The translations under genes and the position numbers were made by a program. From NCBI GenBank assembly GCA_012931725.1, contig CM022944.1:74388388-74452387 (forward strand): DNA of 64,000 nt, given 5' to 3'. The number at the start of each line of letters is the position of its first letter. The stretch's first letter is position 1. The DNA is from Litsea cubeba. Its lineage: Eukaryota; Streptophyta; Magnoliopsida; Laurales; Lauraceae. The notes beneath the pieces were generated by a model. That model saw only the letters and a program-made list of their open reading frames with translations. It was not told where the DNA came from and ran no database searches. Below, piece by piece: positions 43,823 to 55,220 of the stretch.

Positions 43823-45607
43823 TGTTAGTTTTCAAAAGATTTCTGAAACAAGACGACATCCATTAGTAATCACAAGAATATAATAATCATAAATGGGAAG
43901 TTCTATGGTTTTGTCTTTTCAAATCACTCGAGGGATATGACCCAAGCAATATGAAGAAGGCAGAAAGCCATAGAGGGTACAATTGTTCTGATCGCAGGTA
44001 TGGTAAGCCCAAAATGAGCGTCCCAGTGACTGCTAGAAGCATTTGTGAACCTAAATTCGACTTATCGAGAAGCAGAACTTGCTCGAGGTAAGAAGAATAT
44101 AAGTTTGGAGTTACAAATGTGCCGGTCACGAATACAGTAGACCCTGAAAGGGCGTACTAGTACCGCTAGACACAAATGTTTTGAGACCGCATTCATGAGA
44201 TGAGATTCTCTGTTTTGAAAGGTCAAGATTGGATTCATCAAAGAGAGTAGATGGTATTTCGATCCAAATAAAGTCTCAGCGATTTCCGCGAGCGCTAGTA
44301 CTCAGAAGGAAATAAACCATAATTTCTCGGATCTGAATCCAAAAATGACGAGTTTTTTTTTTGAACGGCCAAGATCGGGTTCATCAAAGAGAGCAAAAGG
44401 CATTCCAATCTGAACACGGGCTCAGCGATTTCCGCGAGCGCCAGTACTCAGAAAGGAGGAGACCAAAATTTCTCCAATCTGAACCCAAAATGACGGAAGT
44501 GTTTTTTTTGAGAAAATTTTCTTTTTTAAAAAATCTTTTTTTTAGAAGATTTTTTTTTGAAAATTTTTAAAAAATATATATTTTTTAAAATCTTTTATTT
44601 TATTTTATTTTTTATTTATTTTTTATTTAGATTTTTTTTAGATTTTTTTTTGAAAATTTTTAATTTTTAATTTTAAAAATTTTTATTTTGAAATTTTTTT
44701 ATTTAAAAGACGAGAGAGTACACATAGGCCTCCGAACCCGGTCTTATGAAATCTTGATTGATAGAATTGCCCCCAGGTAAGGGTAGGATTACTTACTGAA
44801 CCCGTTTGGAGGACCCTTACCTAGAACAGTCAAGCTGTCTCCACACTCTGGACAAGGCTTTTCTTGAATCAACCGTGATCAAAGAACGCAGTTGCTTTAA
44901 CCTTAGTGGTCTATGTCTTTTTTTATTTTTTTTAGATCTTTAATGAACTCATCAAAGAGAAACGTTGGCCCAAATCCTAATTCGAACAGGCTCAATAATT
45001 TCTGCGAGCACACGAACGAAAGGAAAGGATCAAAGTTTCTCAATTTTGAATCCAAAATGAGAAATCCGATTTTTTCTTTTTTTTGTTTTTTTTTACTTTT
45101 ATTTTTTTTTTTAGATTTTTTAATGAACTCATCGAAGAGAAACGATGGCCCAAATCCTAATTCGAACAGGCTCAACAATTTCTGCAAGCACACGAACGAA
45201 AGGAAAGGATCAAAGTTTCTTAATTTTGAATCCAAAAATGAGAAATCAGATTTTTTCTAATTTCTAATGAACTCATCGAAGAAAAACAATGGCCATTTCC
45301 ACAATTCGAACCGGCTCAACGATTTCCACGAGCACAGAGACGAAACGAAAAGGATCAAAGTTTCTCAATTTTGAATCCAAACTAAGAAATCTGATTTTTT
45401 GATTTTTTTTTTAAAAGAGAAAGAGTGGAAATAAACTCAAAGAATTAGAAATTTCTAAAAAATCTCATCTCATTTTTTTTAGATGCGGAATTCAACATAG
45501 GCCACCAATTAAAAAGTAGCCAAGGAATCGAGAAAAGAAATATAAGCATAGAGCAAAAGATATGATATGTAAATATTTCATTTCTAGCATCGTGTTCTCA
45601 AATGAAT
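43823..45607 (-). other. Unit B: 5' leader with ~145-base repeats
   Basis: Same layout as the unit A leader: one copy of the TTGCTCGAGGTAAG block, then repeats starting near 44219, 44365, 44933, 45112 and 45262 (five against four in A), an A/T-rich stretch at 44500-44710, and sequence up to the PBS. No coding signal seen. Confidence 0.75.
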
Positions 45608-45628
45608 GAGTCCCACCGGGTGGAGCCA
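45608..45628 (-). other. Primer-binding site candidate of unit B
   Basis: TGGCTCCACCCGGTGGGAC on the minus strand, three bases from the LTR end, as in unit A. Confidence 0.6.
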
Positions 45629-45631
45629 GCT

Positions 45632-46971
45632 TGATGGACAGTGCTTCTGCTCGGTTCTACCGAGGTTGGCGGACGTGGGAGTCCGTTTGGGTCCGACCCT
45701 TTCGTAACTGGGGGGTAGAGGCGTGCATCAACATTTTTTTTGTGTGGGTGTGCCAGATTTTCTATTTTACTTGGAATTGCAAGTGGTGATCCGGAGATCA
45801 ACCTTTGCAAGTAAAACGGAAATCAACTTCTTTCATGTTTTCCATTGCACATATATTTAAGACAAGAGACATTTTTCTTGATTTGCCGTGAAATGCGATT
45901 TTTTGGCATTTATAGTCGATTTTGGCGTTTATAGCCGATTTTACAATTCTTATCAATAATGAAATATAAGAGTTGTGATTTTTTCCTTGGAAAAATACAA
46001 ACTACAATGAAAAGCAAGAAAAGGAGGATCTAACTTCTCTGGAGATTGTGGGGGACACGTTCAGATTGACGGTCGCAAGCCATATGCGGGCTTCGCCATC
46101 ATCCATGCAGATGAGAACAGAGGATGCTCTTAATTCGCTTGGCTTGGCTATAACCTCAGGTTTTTAGAGGACAAAGACCAAAAGGAGGTCCTATGTCGAA
46201 TAAAAAACTAAGTAGACAGGCTGAAAAGCCACGTCTTAGCCATTAGAGGCAGAAGGAGAAGGCAAGGACCTTGGGGGGGGGGGGGGGGGGGTACCCCCCA
46301 AAGGACTTTTGTCACCTTGTACAGGTGGTCGGTGTAGAACTTCTGCAGAGTTTTCTCTCTTTCTTTCTCTTAGATATTTGATGCCTTTTTCTGTATGAAT
46401 TTCCAGATTTTCTGCAGTCTGTCGTGCTGTTATTTTCTTCTTGGAGTGCTCTCCTATTTATAGGCTTTTTGGTAGCCATTTAGGAGGGTTTATGGGCTTT
46501 TATTGTCATTAAGCCGCATAATGGGAGGAGTTACAGGATTTAATTCCTTTATTTTGTAACTCCTTTTTCTTGGCTTCTGATTGGCCGGAGGAGAATGAGG
46601 GCATTTAATCGCCTCTAATCGCCATGATGGGAGGAGTTTCATGGGTTAAATGCCATGAATCAATTGACTTGTAACTCCCGGATGCTTGCTTCTGATTGGG
46701 CCGTCCAAAGAAATGGATTAATGACTGTAATAAAGCTAGTTAATTAATCGCATTAAGTGGTCGCCGAGCAGTTGAAAAGTCGCGGGCCGTGCCACGTCTT
46801 TAGGGATTCTTCTGGCGATGATCATCGATGGATCTTCATGTAGATTGACATCGGATGACCATGTAACTTCGGGTATTGGTTGCCAACAGCAGGTCGGTGC
46901 CATCTGTCCTGTCGATTTCTCGATCGGTCGGGTAGAAAGCACACTTTTTTGGTTGACCGGTTGGTGATCAA
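45632..46971 (-). repeat. Truncated 5' LTR of unit B (type 1)
   Basis: 1,340 bases matching the U5 side and inner U3 of the LTR 17911-20470. It ends on the left exactly like the other LTRs (TGATGGACA) but on the right stops in mid-U3 at GGTTGGTGATCAA, where the LTR of unit C begins. Type 1 diagnostics: TCTGCAGTCTGTCGTG, CTCAGGTTTTTAGAGGAC, GTAAAACGG. Has its own TATA box (46453-46464) and an expanded run of about 20 G at 46275. Confidence 0.8.
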
Positions 46972-49277
46972 TGATGGACCGCGCTCCTGCTTGGTTCTAC
47001 CGAGGTCGGCGGACGTGGGAGTCCGTCGGGTCCGACCCTTTCGTAACCGGGGGCAGGGGCGTGCATCAACATTTCTTTTTTTGTGGGTGTGCCAGATTTT
47101 CTATTTTACTTGGAATTGCAAGTGGTGATCCGGGGATCAACCTTCGCAAGTAAAAAGGAAATCAACTTCTTTCAAGTTTTCCATTGCACATATATTTAAG
47201 AAAAGAGACATTTTTCTTGATTTGCCGTGAAAGGTGATTTTTTGGCATTTATAGCCGATTTTGGCGTTTATAGCCGATTTTTGGCGTTTATAGCTGATTT
47301 TGGCGTTTATAGCCGATTTACAATCCTTATCAACAATGAAAGACAAGAATTGTGATTTTTGTCTCTTTAAAAAAAATACAAACTACAATGAAAAGCAAGA
47401 AAAGGAGGATCTAACTTCTCAGGAGATTGTGGGGGACTCGTTTAGATTGACGGTCGCAAGCCATATGTGGGCTTCGCCATCATCCATGCAGATAAGAACA
47501 GAGGATGCTATTTGATTCGCTTGGCTTGGCTATAACCTCGGGTTTTTAGAAGACAAAGACCAAAGGAAGGTCCTATGTCTAATAAAAAACCGAGTAGACG
47601 GGCTGAAAAGCCACATCTAAGCCATTGGAGGCAGGAGGAGAAGGCAAGGACCTTGGGGGGGGGTACCCCCCAAGGGACTTTTGTCACCTTGTTGCGGTGG
47701 CCGGTGTAGAACTTCCGCAGAGTTTTCTCTCTTTTTCTTTTCTCTGGATTTCTGACTGCTGTCTGATGTTTGTTGTGTGTTTTTTCCGATCTGGATTCCT
47801 TTGGAGTGCTCTTCTATTTATAGGCTCTTGGTAGCCATTTAGGAGAGTTTATGGGCTTTTAATGTCATTAAGCCGCATAATGGGAGGAGTTACAAATTGA
47901 ATTGTTTATTTTGTAACTCCTTTTTCTTGGCTTCTGATTGGCCGGAGGAGATTGAGGGCATTTAATCGCCTTTAATCGCCATGATGGGAGGAGTTTCATG
48001 GGTTAAATGCCATGAATTTCTTGACTTGTAACTCCCGAATGCTTGCTTCTGATTGGGCCGTCCAAAGAAATGGATTAATGACTGTAATAAAGCTAGTCAA
48101 TTAATCGCATTAAGTGGTCGCCGAGCAGCTGAAGAGTCGCGGGCCGTGCCACGTCTTTTGGAATTCTTCTGTCGAGGATCATCGATGGATCTTCATGTAG
48201 ATCGACATCAGATGACCATGTAATTTCAGGTGTTTGTTGCCAACAGCGGGCGGGCCATCCTGTCCTGTCGATTTCTCAATCGGTCGGGTGGAAAGCACAC
48301 TTTTTTTGGTTTGACCGGGGTGGGCGATCAATACTGTCTTCGATACTTTTGATGATTTACCCGTGTTTTGGACGGATGTCAGAGGACTTGGTGTCTCAAA
48401 GCATGAATTTTGGAAAGTACCATAGGCTGGGCTCCTCGAATCGCGAAAAAACGGCGAAAAACCGGGTTTCCGGGGCTTTCCCGGCGACCCCCGGGGTCCA
48501 TGGGTCGCCGGCGACCTTGGGCCAGGGTCGCAGGGGTCTGCGACCCTGGGGGGGTTTTCCCCCTTTCGTGTCCCGTTTTTGTGTCGTTTTTGCTCTTTTT
48601 TTATTCTTTTTTTCTTCTGTACTTTTCTTTGACATTTTGATCATTTATTGGCCTGATTTCTTTGTAGGAAACCTGATGAGAATCCTTGCATTTTATTTTG
48701 CAAAGTTTCCAATTTCCTGAGAAAGCCGAAGACTTTGTCGCGCGGAGTTGCCGATTTCCCGTCAGAAGCTAAAACTGGGTCAAACGATGTCGGAATGACC
48801 TGAAATTTGGTGTGAAGCCTCCTGAGCAATAAATAAGACCAACCATAGGCTTTTGTTTGAGTTTCGAAGCCGTTTGGGGTCCTATCACCTGCAGACTTGC
48901 TTTTTATCGCGATGAAGATGTCGCGGTTTGATGTGTGGTCAACCGATGTCCGATTGACTTGAAATTTGACAGGGAACCTATTGGAGTCATTTTAAGATGA
49001 TCCATAGGTTCTGTCTTGGAAACCATGGTCCCGGAGAGCTTTTGTCGCCGAGAGCTCCTTTTCGGCTGTCGGAAGAAGCGAAGTTAGGCCAAATGATTTT
49101 GAAATGGCCCGAAACTTCTTGTGTACTCCTCTTTTGGCTGTCTGGAAGAATCTTGCAGTTTTTGTTTGATTCTGACAAGATTTATTTTTGGAAGCAGCAT
49201 TGCCTATTTATGGCAGGTTGCGACTTCATGTAGCTCTTTGGATCTTGATGAGGCAAAGTGACATTTTTGTGTCAACA
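46972..49277 (-). repeat. 3' LTR of unit C (type 2)
   Basis: 2,306 bases, TGTTGACAC at the right, GGTCCATCA at the left. Type 2 diagnostics shared with 60470-62840: GTAAAAAGGAAATC, CTCGGGTTTTTAGAAGAC, GATTTCTGACTGCTGTCTGATG. Four GGCRTTTATAGCC copies and three U3 repeats. Followed on the right by the PPT of unit C. Confidence 0.85.
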
Positions 49278-49291
49278 AATGCCCCCTCGAG
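49278..49291 (-). other. Polypurine tract of unit C
   Basis: CTCGAGGGGGCATT on the minus strand against the LTR start, as in unit B. Confidence 0.8.
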
Positions 49292-49909
49292 GTACAGCGG
49301 CGAGTTGCTTAACTTTTGTAGTCGATGTGCCTCGAAGAGATTTTTGAAAGAGAGCCTGTGACTTGACCAAGAGTCTTTGAGCAATCTTTCTTTTGGTATT
49401 TGTAGCCTTTTGAGCTTCCAGGGGAATTTATGATAGTGAAAGGGATCACGTACCATCTCGAGGCAAAGTTTTGAAGATGACATCAGGGATGTGGATTTGG
49501 GTTTTGACCTTGTGACCTAACAGGCTATATATGGCAGGTTAGGGGGTCGGGTTTGGTTTTGATCGTGTGACCCAACAAGCTGTATGTGGAATGTTGGGGG
49601 ATCAATTTTGGTTTTGATCTTGTGACCTAACAGGCTGTATGTGGCAAGTTAGGGGATCAGGTTTTGGTTTTTGGTTTTGGTCTTGTAACCTAACAGGCTG
49701 TATGTGGCAAGTTAGGGGACCAGGATTTGGTTTGATGGAATGTCAATTTCAAGAATTTGGCTCAATTTGGTAGATGATGTTTGATGGTTTGATTTTTGGA
49801 AGCTCATGGGCTTGGAATTTTCTTTTGTATGGTCCAATCAACTCAAAAGAGGCATGGAACCATTTTTGTATGCTCTTGGTAAGAGGGATTTCTCTTTGAC
49901 TAAAAGCCC

Positions 49910-49940
<31 letters not shown>

Positions 49941-50275
49941 GTGCCTAGGTGGTCAAACCTGGCTCATATGGGCTAACCATGGGACCTTGAGCTTTTGAAA
50001 TGGCTTAGATCTCATATGGTGTCATTTTGTAAAGAATATCCAAAAATATCTCATTTGGATAGAGAATATCTAAGAATATCTTTACTTGGAGAGAATCTCT
50101 CATGATCCCTTTATTTTGGGATAGAATATCTCAAGATATCTTTCTTTTGGGAAAGAATCCGTCATAGATTGATTTTTGGGAGAAAATCTCTCATTGATTT
50201 CTTTTTGGGAGAGAATCCCTCAAGATATCTTTCTTTTGGGAAAGAATCTTTCTAATTTCTTTCTTTTGGTAAGGT
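49292..50275. repeat. Unit C 3' region: CTAACAGG repeats and AGAATATCT array
   Basis: About four ~60-base repeats with GTGACCTAACAGGCTGTATGTGGCAAGTTAGGGG at 49495-49735, a 30-base poly-T run near 49911, then the AGAATATCT array (50030-50270) upstream of the PMD TATA box. Nothing coding. Confidence 0.75.
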
Positions 50276-50330
50276 TACTAATTAGTAACACTTACCTCTT
50301 TCTTCTTTCCTTCTTTGGTTTGCTCTCCTC

Positions 50331-50338
50331 TATAAAAG
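50331..50338 (+). promoter_or_regulatory. TATA box of the antisense PMD gene (unit C)
   Basis: TATAAAAG in CTCCTCTATAAAAGCAAGG, 129 bases before ATG 50460, the same spacing as in unit B. Confidence 0.7.
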
Positions 50339-50459
50339 CAAGGAGAAGGTTGGATCTCTTGCTCTTATTACTTTCTTTTGCAATAATCTCAAGAGGGCTT
50401 CAAGACCAAGAGCTTTTCTTCTTCAAGATCTTCAAGAGTTTTCTTCTTCTTCTCCATCA

Positions 50460-53400
50460 ATGGCTTCAAGTAAGTTCTCCTTTTTTTCAAGAAAACTTCA
50501 TTGTAGGAAAAAAAAGTTCTTTCTCTTTTTTTGTTTCTTTCTTTTTCTTTTCTTCTCTTTCTTTTTCTTTTTTTTTCTTTTCCACGTGTTTTCCCCTTTT
50601 TTTTTTTTTACACATGTTTTTTTTTTTTGCTTTCTTTTCTTTTTTTTTTCATGTTTGTTTTTTTTTGTGTGGGCCGTACGGACAGAATCGTACGGATCTG
50701 GCCGTACGGCCACGTGGCCTGTGGGCCAGCCCGTTTTTTTTTTTTCTTTTTCTCTTTTTTTTTTTTGAGAGAGTTTCGTTTCGTTTCTTTTTTTTTTTTG
50801 TTTTCTTTCTCCTCTCTTCTTTTTTTTTAGAGAAAGTTTCTTTCTTTTTTTTTTTTTTTTTTTTTTTTTGCTCATCATGATAATGCATTTTTTTCGCAAA
50901 TCTAGATGTTCATGCATGCCTTTAATTTGTAAATTAAATTTGTAGCATGATGTGATTGCATACCTGAAAGTGTTTGCAAATTTGGGAACTTGGAGCTCGC
51001 AGTGATGTTGAGCCCTTCCTGATTTTGCGGAGACTTTTAGGTTTTGAAAGTTTGGAGTTTCGGAGCTCGTAGCGATGTTGAGCCCATCTTCAAGCTTTCT
51101 ATTTCTTTCGGGATAGTTCCTTTTCTTCGGAATTGCCCCGTCATCATGTCAAAATTTCGCCGGATTTTTTTTTTTTTTAGCGAGATTCTGTCATTTTGAT
51201 GTTTGATCTTTTTCTTTTCCATCCTTTTCAGGTGGTTCCTCCAGAGCGAACAAGGGTAAAGAGCCTGCTACAAGCGTACCTCGTCGATCTTCTAGATCCT
51301 CTAATCCGGCCGTTCAGCAGGCTTTCGAGAAGGTCCAGTATGTTGAGAGAAATCTGGAAGAGTGCGACTCCCTCAACAGAGATGAGATGAGGCAGCGACT
51401 GATCACTCTCAAGGGAGAGGAATTCTATAAGATCATGGTAAGCAGTCGTCCATGGGTGATGGAAGATCAGAGCATTTTGCCCAAGCCTACCTTCTTCTTT
51501 GGTGATGCAGTCCCTGATGACATGACATACCAGAGGAGATCTTTTCAGTTTTCCTTCACAGCAGATGGTGAGAAGAAGACTGTTACTACCCGGTCGATGT
51601 TTGATCGCACCATCTCGATTCTGAGCCTTGCCCCCACGTGCCCTAAGAGGGAAGATCCTCCAAGTTGGGTGAGAAGGACAAATTGTAATCAAGACCGGGG
51701 TTTTTGTTGGCGGTTCTCCTGGATATACGGAGAGGTCGCCTGTTGACATGGACCTGTTGATGCCATCCAGCGGCTACCAGGGCTCTGATTATCCGTCGGT
51801 CGATTTGAGACCGGTGGGCCTTGGTATTTTCAGTGGTGACGGCAGCAATTGGATCAAGCCTTTCCGACTTCGTGGCCGCTTCAATGCTGACTCCGAGTGG
51901 AAGTCGTGGACTGATCGCGTCCTGCTGATTGGTGGCGCCGTTTTGAAGGAAGCCGGGATTTTTGATGCGGTCCGAGCTTTTAGGGAGACCGTGATCTTTT
52001 CCGACGAGGCCTTCATGGCTATGCTGGAGTCGTTCCTCCCTCAAACCAATACCTTCGTTGTGACGAATGGTGAGATTTGTTTTTCTTTGAAGGAGTTGAG
52101 CGCTATTACTGGATTGCCCATCCTCGGCAAACTCTATGAGGAGTTTATGCCGATTGACAGCGTCCTCGAGGGGCAGTCTGAGGAGTTCAGGCTTCTATAC
52201 TTTCAGCTTGTCGCCTTCTATGATTTTTTGAAGGAGAAGGGAGGTTTGAAAGTTAGATCCAGCAGTTGGAAGAGTTTTAGCTCTTCATTCCCCAACTTTT
52301 TTGATAGCAGGGAGCCTTCTGATAGCGTGACCCAAGAAGCCGGAGCTGAAGATCCAAGTTCAAAGAAGATCTTGGCCATGCAAGAAGAGTTGAGAGATTT
52401 CTGTGCAAGTACAAATGCCATATGTCCTGACATTGCACTGCGGAGAGATCTCGCTGTTTTACCTCACTTTTTGGCTTAGTGAGGCTGTTTTTGCTGGAGG
52501 AGATGGAACGCACATCAGGCCGCATTGTATTTTCCCGGCTTGTCAGATGGCGTTTGGAGAGCAGCTTGCTTTGGTGCCAGCTCTTTACTCCTACTTGTGT
52601 ACCGAACTGCAGGCTGCTGCTTTTTTGGTTCGGCTTGGGCTTCCCATGAATAGGGTATTTTCAGCCCATATCTTTTATTCGTGGTATGTATACCACTGTC
52701 CTGGCTTCCATCGGCTGGGTGCTGCACAGGATGATGATCCTCTGATGATTCGACTGGCTAAGGGCAAAGCCGTGTCCGAATCACTTTTGTTTGCCCGCAT
52801 GAGGATCCGACGGTTCAGGGACGTCGAGATGGGGCAGTCTTCAGTGAAGCTTTCTCCGGAGTTGCGGAAGAAGGCTTTTGATTTGGTGCCTCCCGAGACT
52901 CTACCAGGGCGGGGTCGGGAAGGCATTATTCCTTGACAAATGCAGAGAGAGAGTGGTTTTTCAGCATACGTGTCGGCACGATGGTGTACCGCAGACATCT
53001 TTTTCGTCGACATCCAGCCGTATGTACCCTCTCGCTTTGCTTTGCAGCTGGGCTTTTCTCAAGGCGTTGTTGGAGCGCCTTCAAGCATGGTGAAGCGCTT
53101 TGGAGGCTTACAGGACGGAAGAAATGCATGGGCTTTCTATAGTGCTGAAGACACTACAGCCATGATTTCTTATCCTGTGTTGCTGACTTCCCGGACTGCC
53201 GGCTTTGCGAAGTGGTTCGCGGAGAGCTTTTCGGCATATCGGGGGCTTTCCAAGAAGGAGCTTGATGTGAAGCTAGCATCTGGAAAGGGCTTTGGAAAGT
53301 CGGATGGCATCCGGCGAGAGGAAGTTTGGGCCTTCCTTTCTGGAGAGAAGCACAAGATAGGCTTTCTCGGTGACCAGGGCGTCATTGGTTCTGAAGCTGT

Positions 53401-54670
53401 TCGAGAAATACCTGGCGAGGCTTTGGAGCAGCTAGAACAGGAGGAATCCGAACTTGGTGCTTGGATGCAAGCGGCACAGAGGCAAGCTTCCGTGGAGTCT
53501 ACTGGCAAGAGCAGACCATCCAGTGAGGAGTCGAGTGGGAAACCTGACTCTGACAGCGGGGTAGGTTCTTCTAAGAAGCGAACCCGCCGGAGTAAGAGGG
53601 GGAGGAGTCATCATCGCAGCAAGGGGCAGCATGAGGACTCTCCTGACTTGGAAGTTCCTCTTACTATCAATGAGGATGTGCCAGTGGATGCTGACGAGCC
53701 TCCAGAAAAGAGAAGCCGAGAAGAAGAGACCGTCGGTGAAGGTATGATTCTTCCTTTTTCTCTTTCCATTTCTTTTCATGGGATTTTTTTCATGTTATGA
53801 TTTGCTTCTTGTTTCTGCTTTTCTTCTTTTTTTTTTAGCAGAGGAAGACTTGGTGATGGATCCTGTTGAGGCACCTGAAGAATAACCGAGGGACTCTGGA
53901 GTAAATCCAGAATCTCCAATTGGTACGACTTCTTTTGCTCTTTTTTTTTTTGAGTTTGTGACTCGGTTTGCTAACACTTTTTTTTTTGTCAGCTGACTTG
54001 CCACAGGGTTCTGATGACTTTGAACCATCGATGGACGCAAATGTTGATGATGCTTCCGATGAGTTCATGGAGGAAGAAAGTGTTCCGCCAGTCGTCGAAG
54101 AAGGTATTTTGTAGTTATAACTCTGATAATGATTTTCAAACAGGGTCATATTCATACCTTTTTGTGTTTCCTTTGCAGGTTTTGAAGTGGCAGAGGAGGG
54201 TCCGTCGCTTCCCGAGCAAGGGATGCCAGAGGCTAATCCAGAGGTAGAGACTCCTGGGACCAGTTCTGACAATGTTGAGGAGATTCCTCGCGCTGAGATT
54301 CCTCTCCGAGCAGGAGCAGCTTCAACTGGAAAGAGTTCTTTTGTTACTCTTTCAACAGATGATGACATGAGCAGCCGACCAACGGAGCTGGGCGAATCTT
54401 CGGCTGGGCCATCTCTTCTTTTTGCGAAGAAGGTGGTGGTGCGAGTTCTGAGCTCTTGGATTGAGACTCTCTTTTCTGGGCACTTGGAAGCCGGATTTAG
54501 CATGATCCAGCATGTGCGTGAGATTCTCGGTGATGCTGAAGAAGCTGGTTTTGGATGTCACATATGCCAGGGCGATCGTTAATAGGATCATGAGCTGGGG
54601 GGTGACAAGTGGTTTGAGACCATGGGTTTTCCTGACGATCAGTTCTTCAAGAGATGTTTCTCGGACCCTG
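50460..54670 (+). pseudogene. Plant mobile domain (PMD)-like gene antisense in unit C, 3' truncated
   Basis: Exons as read: 50460-50469, 51232-53741, 53842-53922, 53993-54103, 54179-54670. Intron 1 is 762 nt (GTAAGT..TTTCAG). Compared with the unit B copy, exon 2 is uninterrupted and keeps the domain best: 51748-52479 gives WKSWTDRVLLIGGAVLKEAG, TNTFVVTNGEICFSLKE and ITGLPILGKLYEEF, the PMD pattern. Later parts include LAKGKAVSESLLFARMRIRRF and a long helix-rich region to 53741. Breaks: one-base gains near 51682 and 52458, a change near 52880, a TAA in exon 3 at about 53884 (GAA in B). The last exon stops at 54670 where a deletion joins it to protease sequence of the opposite strand. Function inside the element is not known. 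Confidence 0.75.
50470..51231 (+). other. Intron 1 of the PMD gene (unit C)
   Basis: GT-AG intron, T-rich, with an inverted repeat GGCCGTACG..CGTACGGCC at about 50671-50720. Its T-rich part gives long phenylalanine-rich open frames that are not genes. Confidence 0.7.
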
Positions 54671-55220
54671 CGGATCTGAACTCTATGCATAGGCATTTCC
54701 TTGATGTACCCTGTGAAGTACAGGGGTCAGTTGTGCCTTGTTTGGCTAAGTAGGAGGTCGTCCTTTGTGAAGGCGATGGTTGCACTGGCTGCTTTTTTAA
54801 CCGAGAGGCATTCAATGCATGATCCCTCAGTTTTCTTCTTTTCTCCCTTTGAGGAAGCTTCTGAGTTTTTGACCCGGTAATCCATTTCAATTTGGAGGAC
54901 TTGCGGGGCATGTTTGTCGACATCCTCATTCAGCTTTTGTAATTCTGAAATGAGATTATCACGAGTGTGCGGGGACATTCGCAATAAATCTAGGACGTGC
55001 AGGTATGTGCTTGAAGTGTTCAATCAAGTCATACTTAAAAGCCTCCTTAGGGCCTGCATGTTCATCATTGTTGCCACTAGGGGCGCTTACAACATCTTTT
55101 CTGAAGGATTTACATATGTAAAGGAAGATTGGTGGTAATTTTTGTGGTAGTCCCGGCGAGAGGGTGCCTCTACCAACTTCGAGAGCTTCTTGAGAAGGGT
55201 CTTCGTTTGGAAGATTGTCT
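54671..55220 (-). pseudogene. Unit C: remnant of protease region at a deletion junction
   Basis: At about 54670 the PMD exon (TTTCTCGGACCCTGC) changes to the protease sequence (GATCTGAACTCTATGCAT) that in B lies at 39597. About 5.6 kb of the B arrangement is missing: end of PMD, spacer, integrase, both RNases H, RT and the protease active site. What is left codes, in broken frames, the LRMSPHTRDNLISELQK stretch (54727-55023) and the joint to gag. It cannot give an active enzyme. Confidence 0.88.

Noticed and set aside
45632..49277. A single 3.6-kb LTR with an internal tandem duplication
   Set aside because: The two parts are of different LTR types, each matching a different partner LTR elsewhere, so they belong to two elements.
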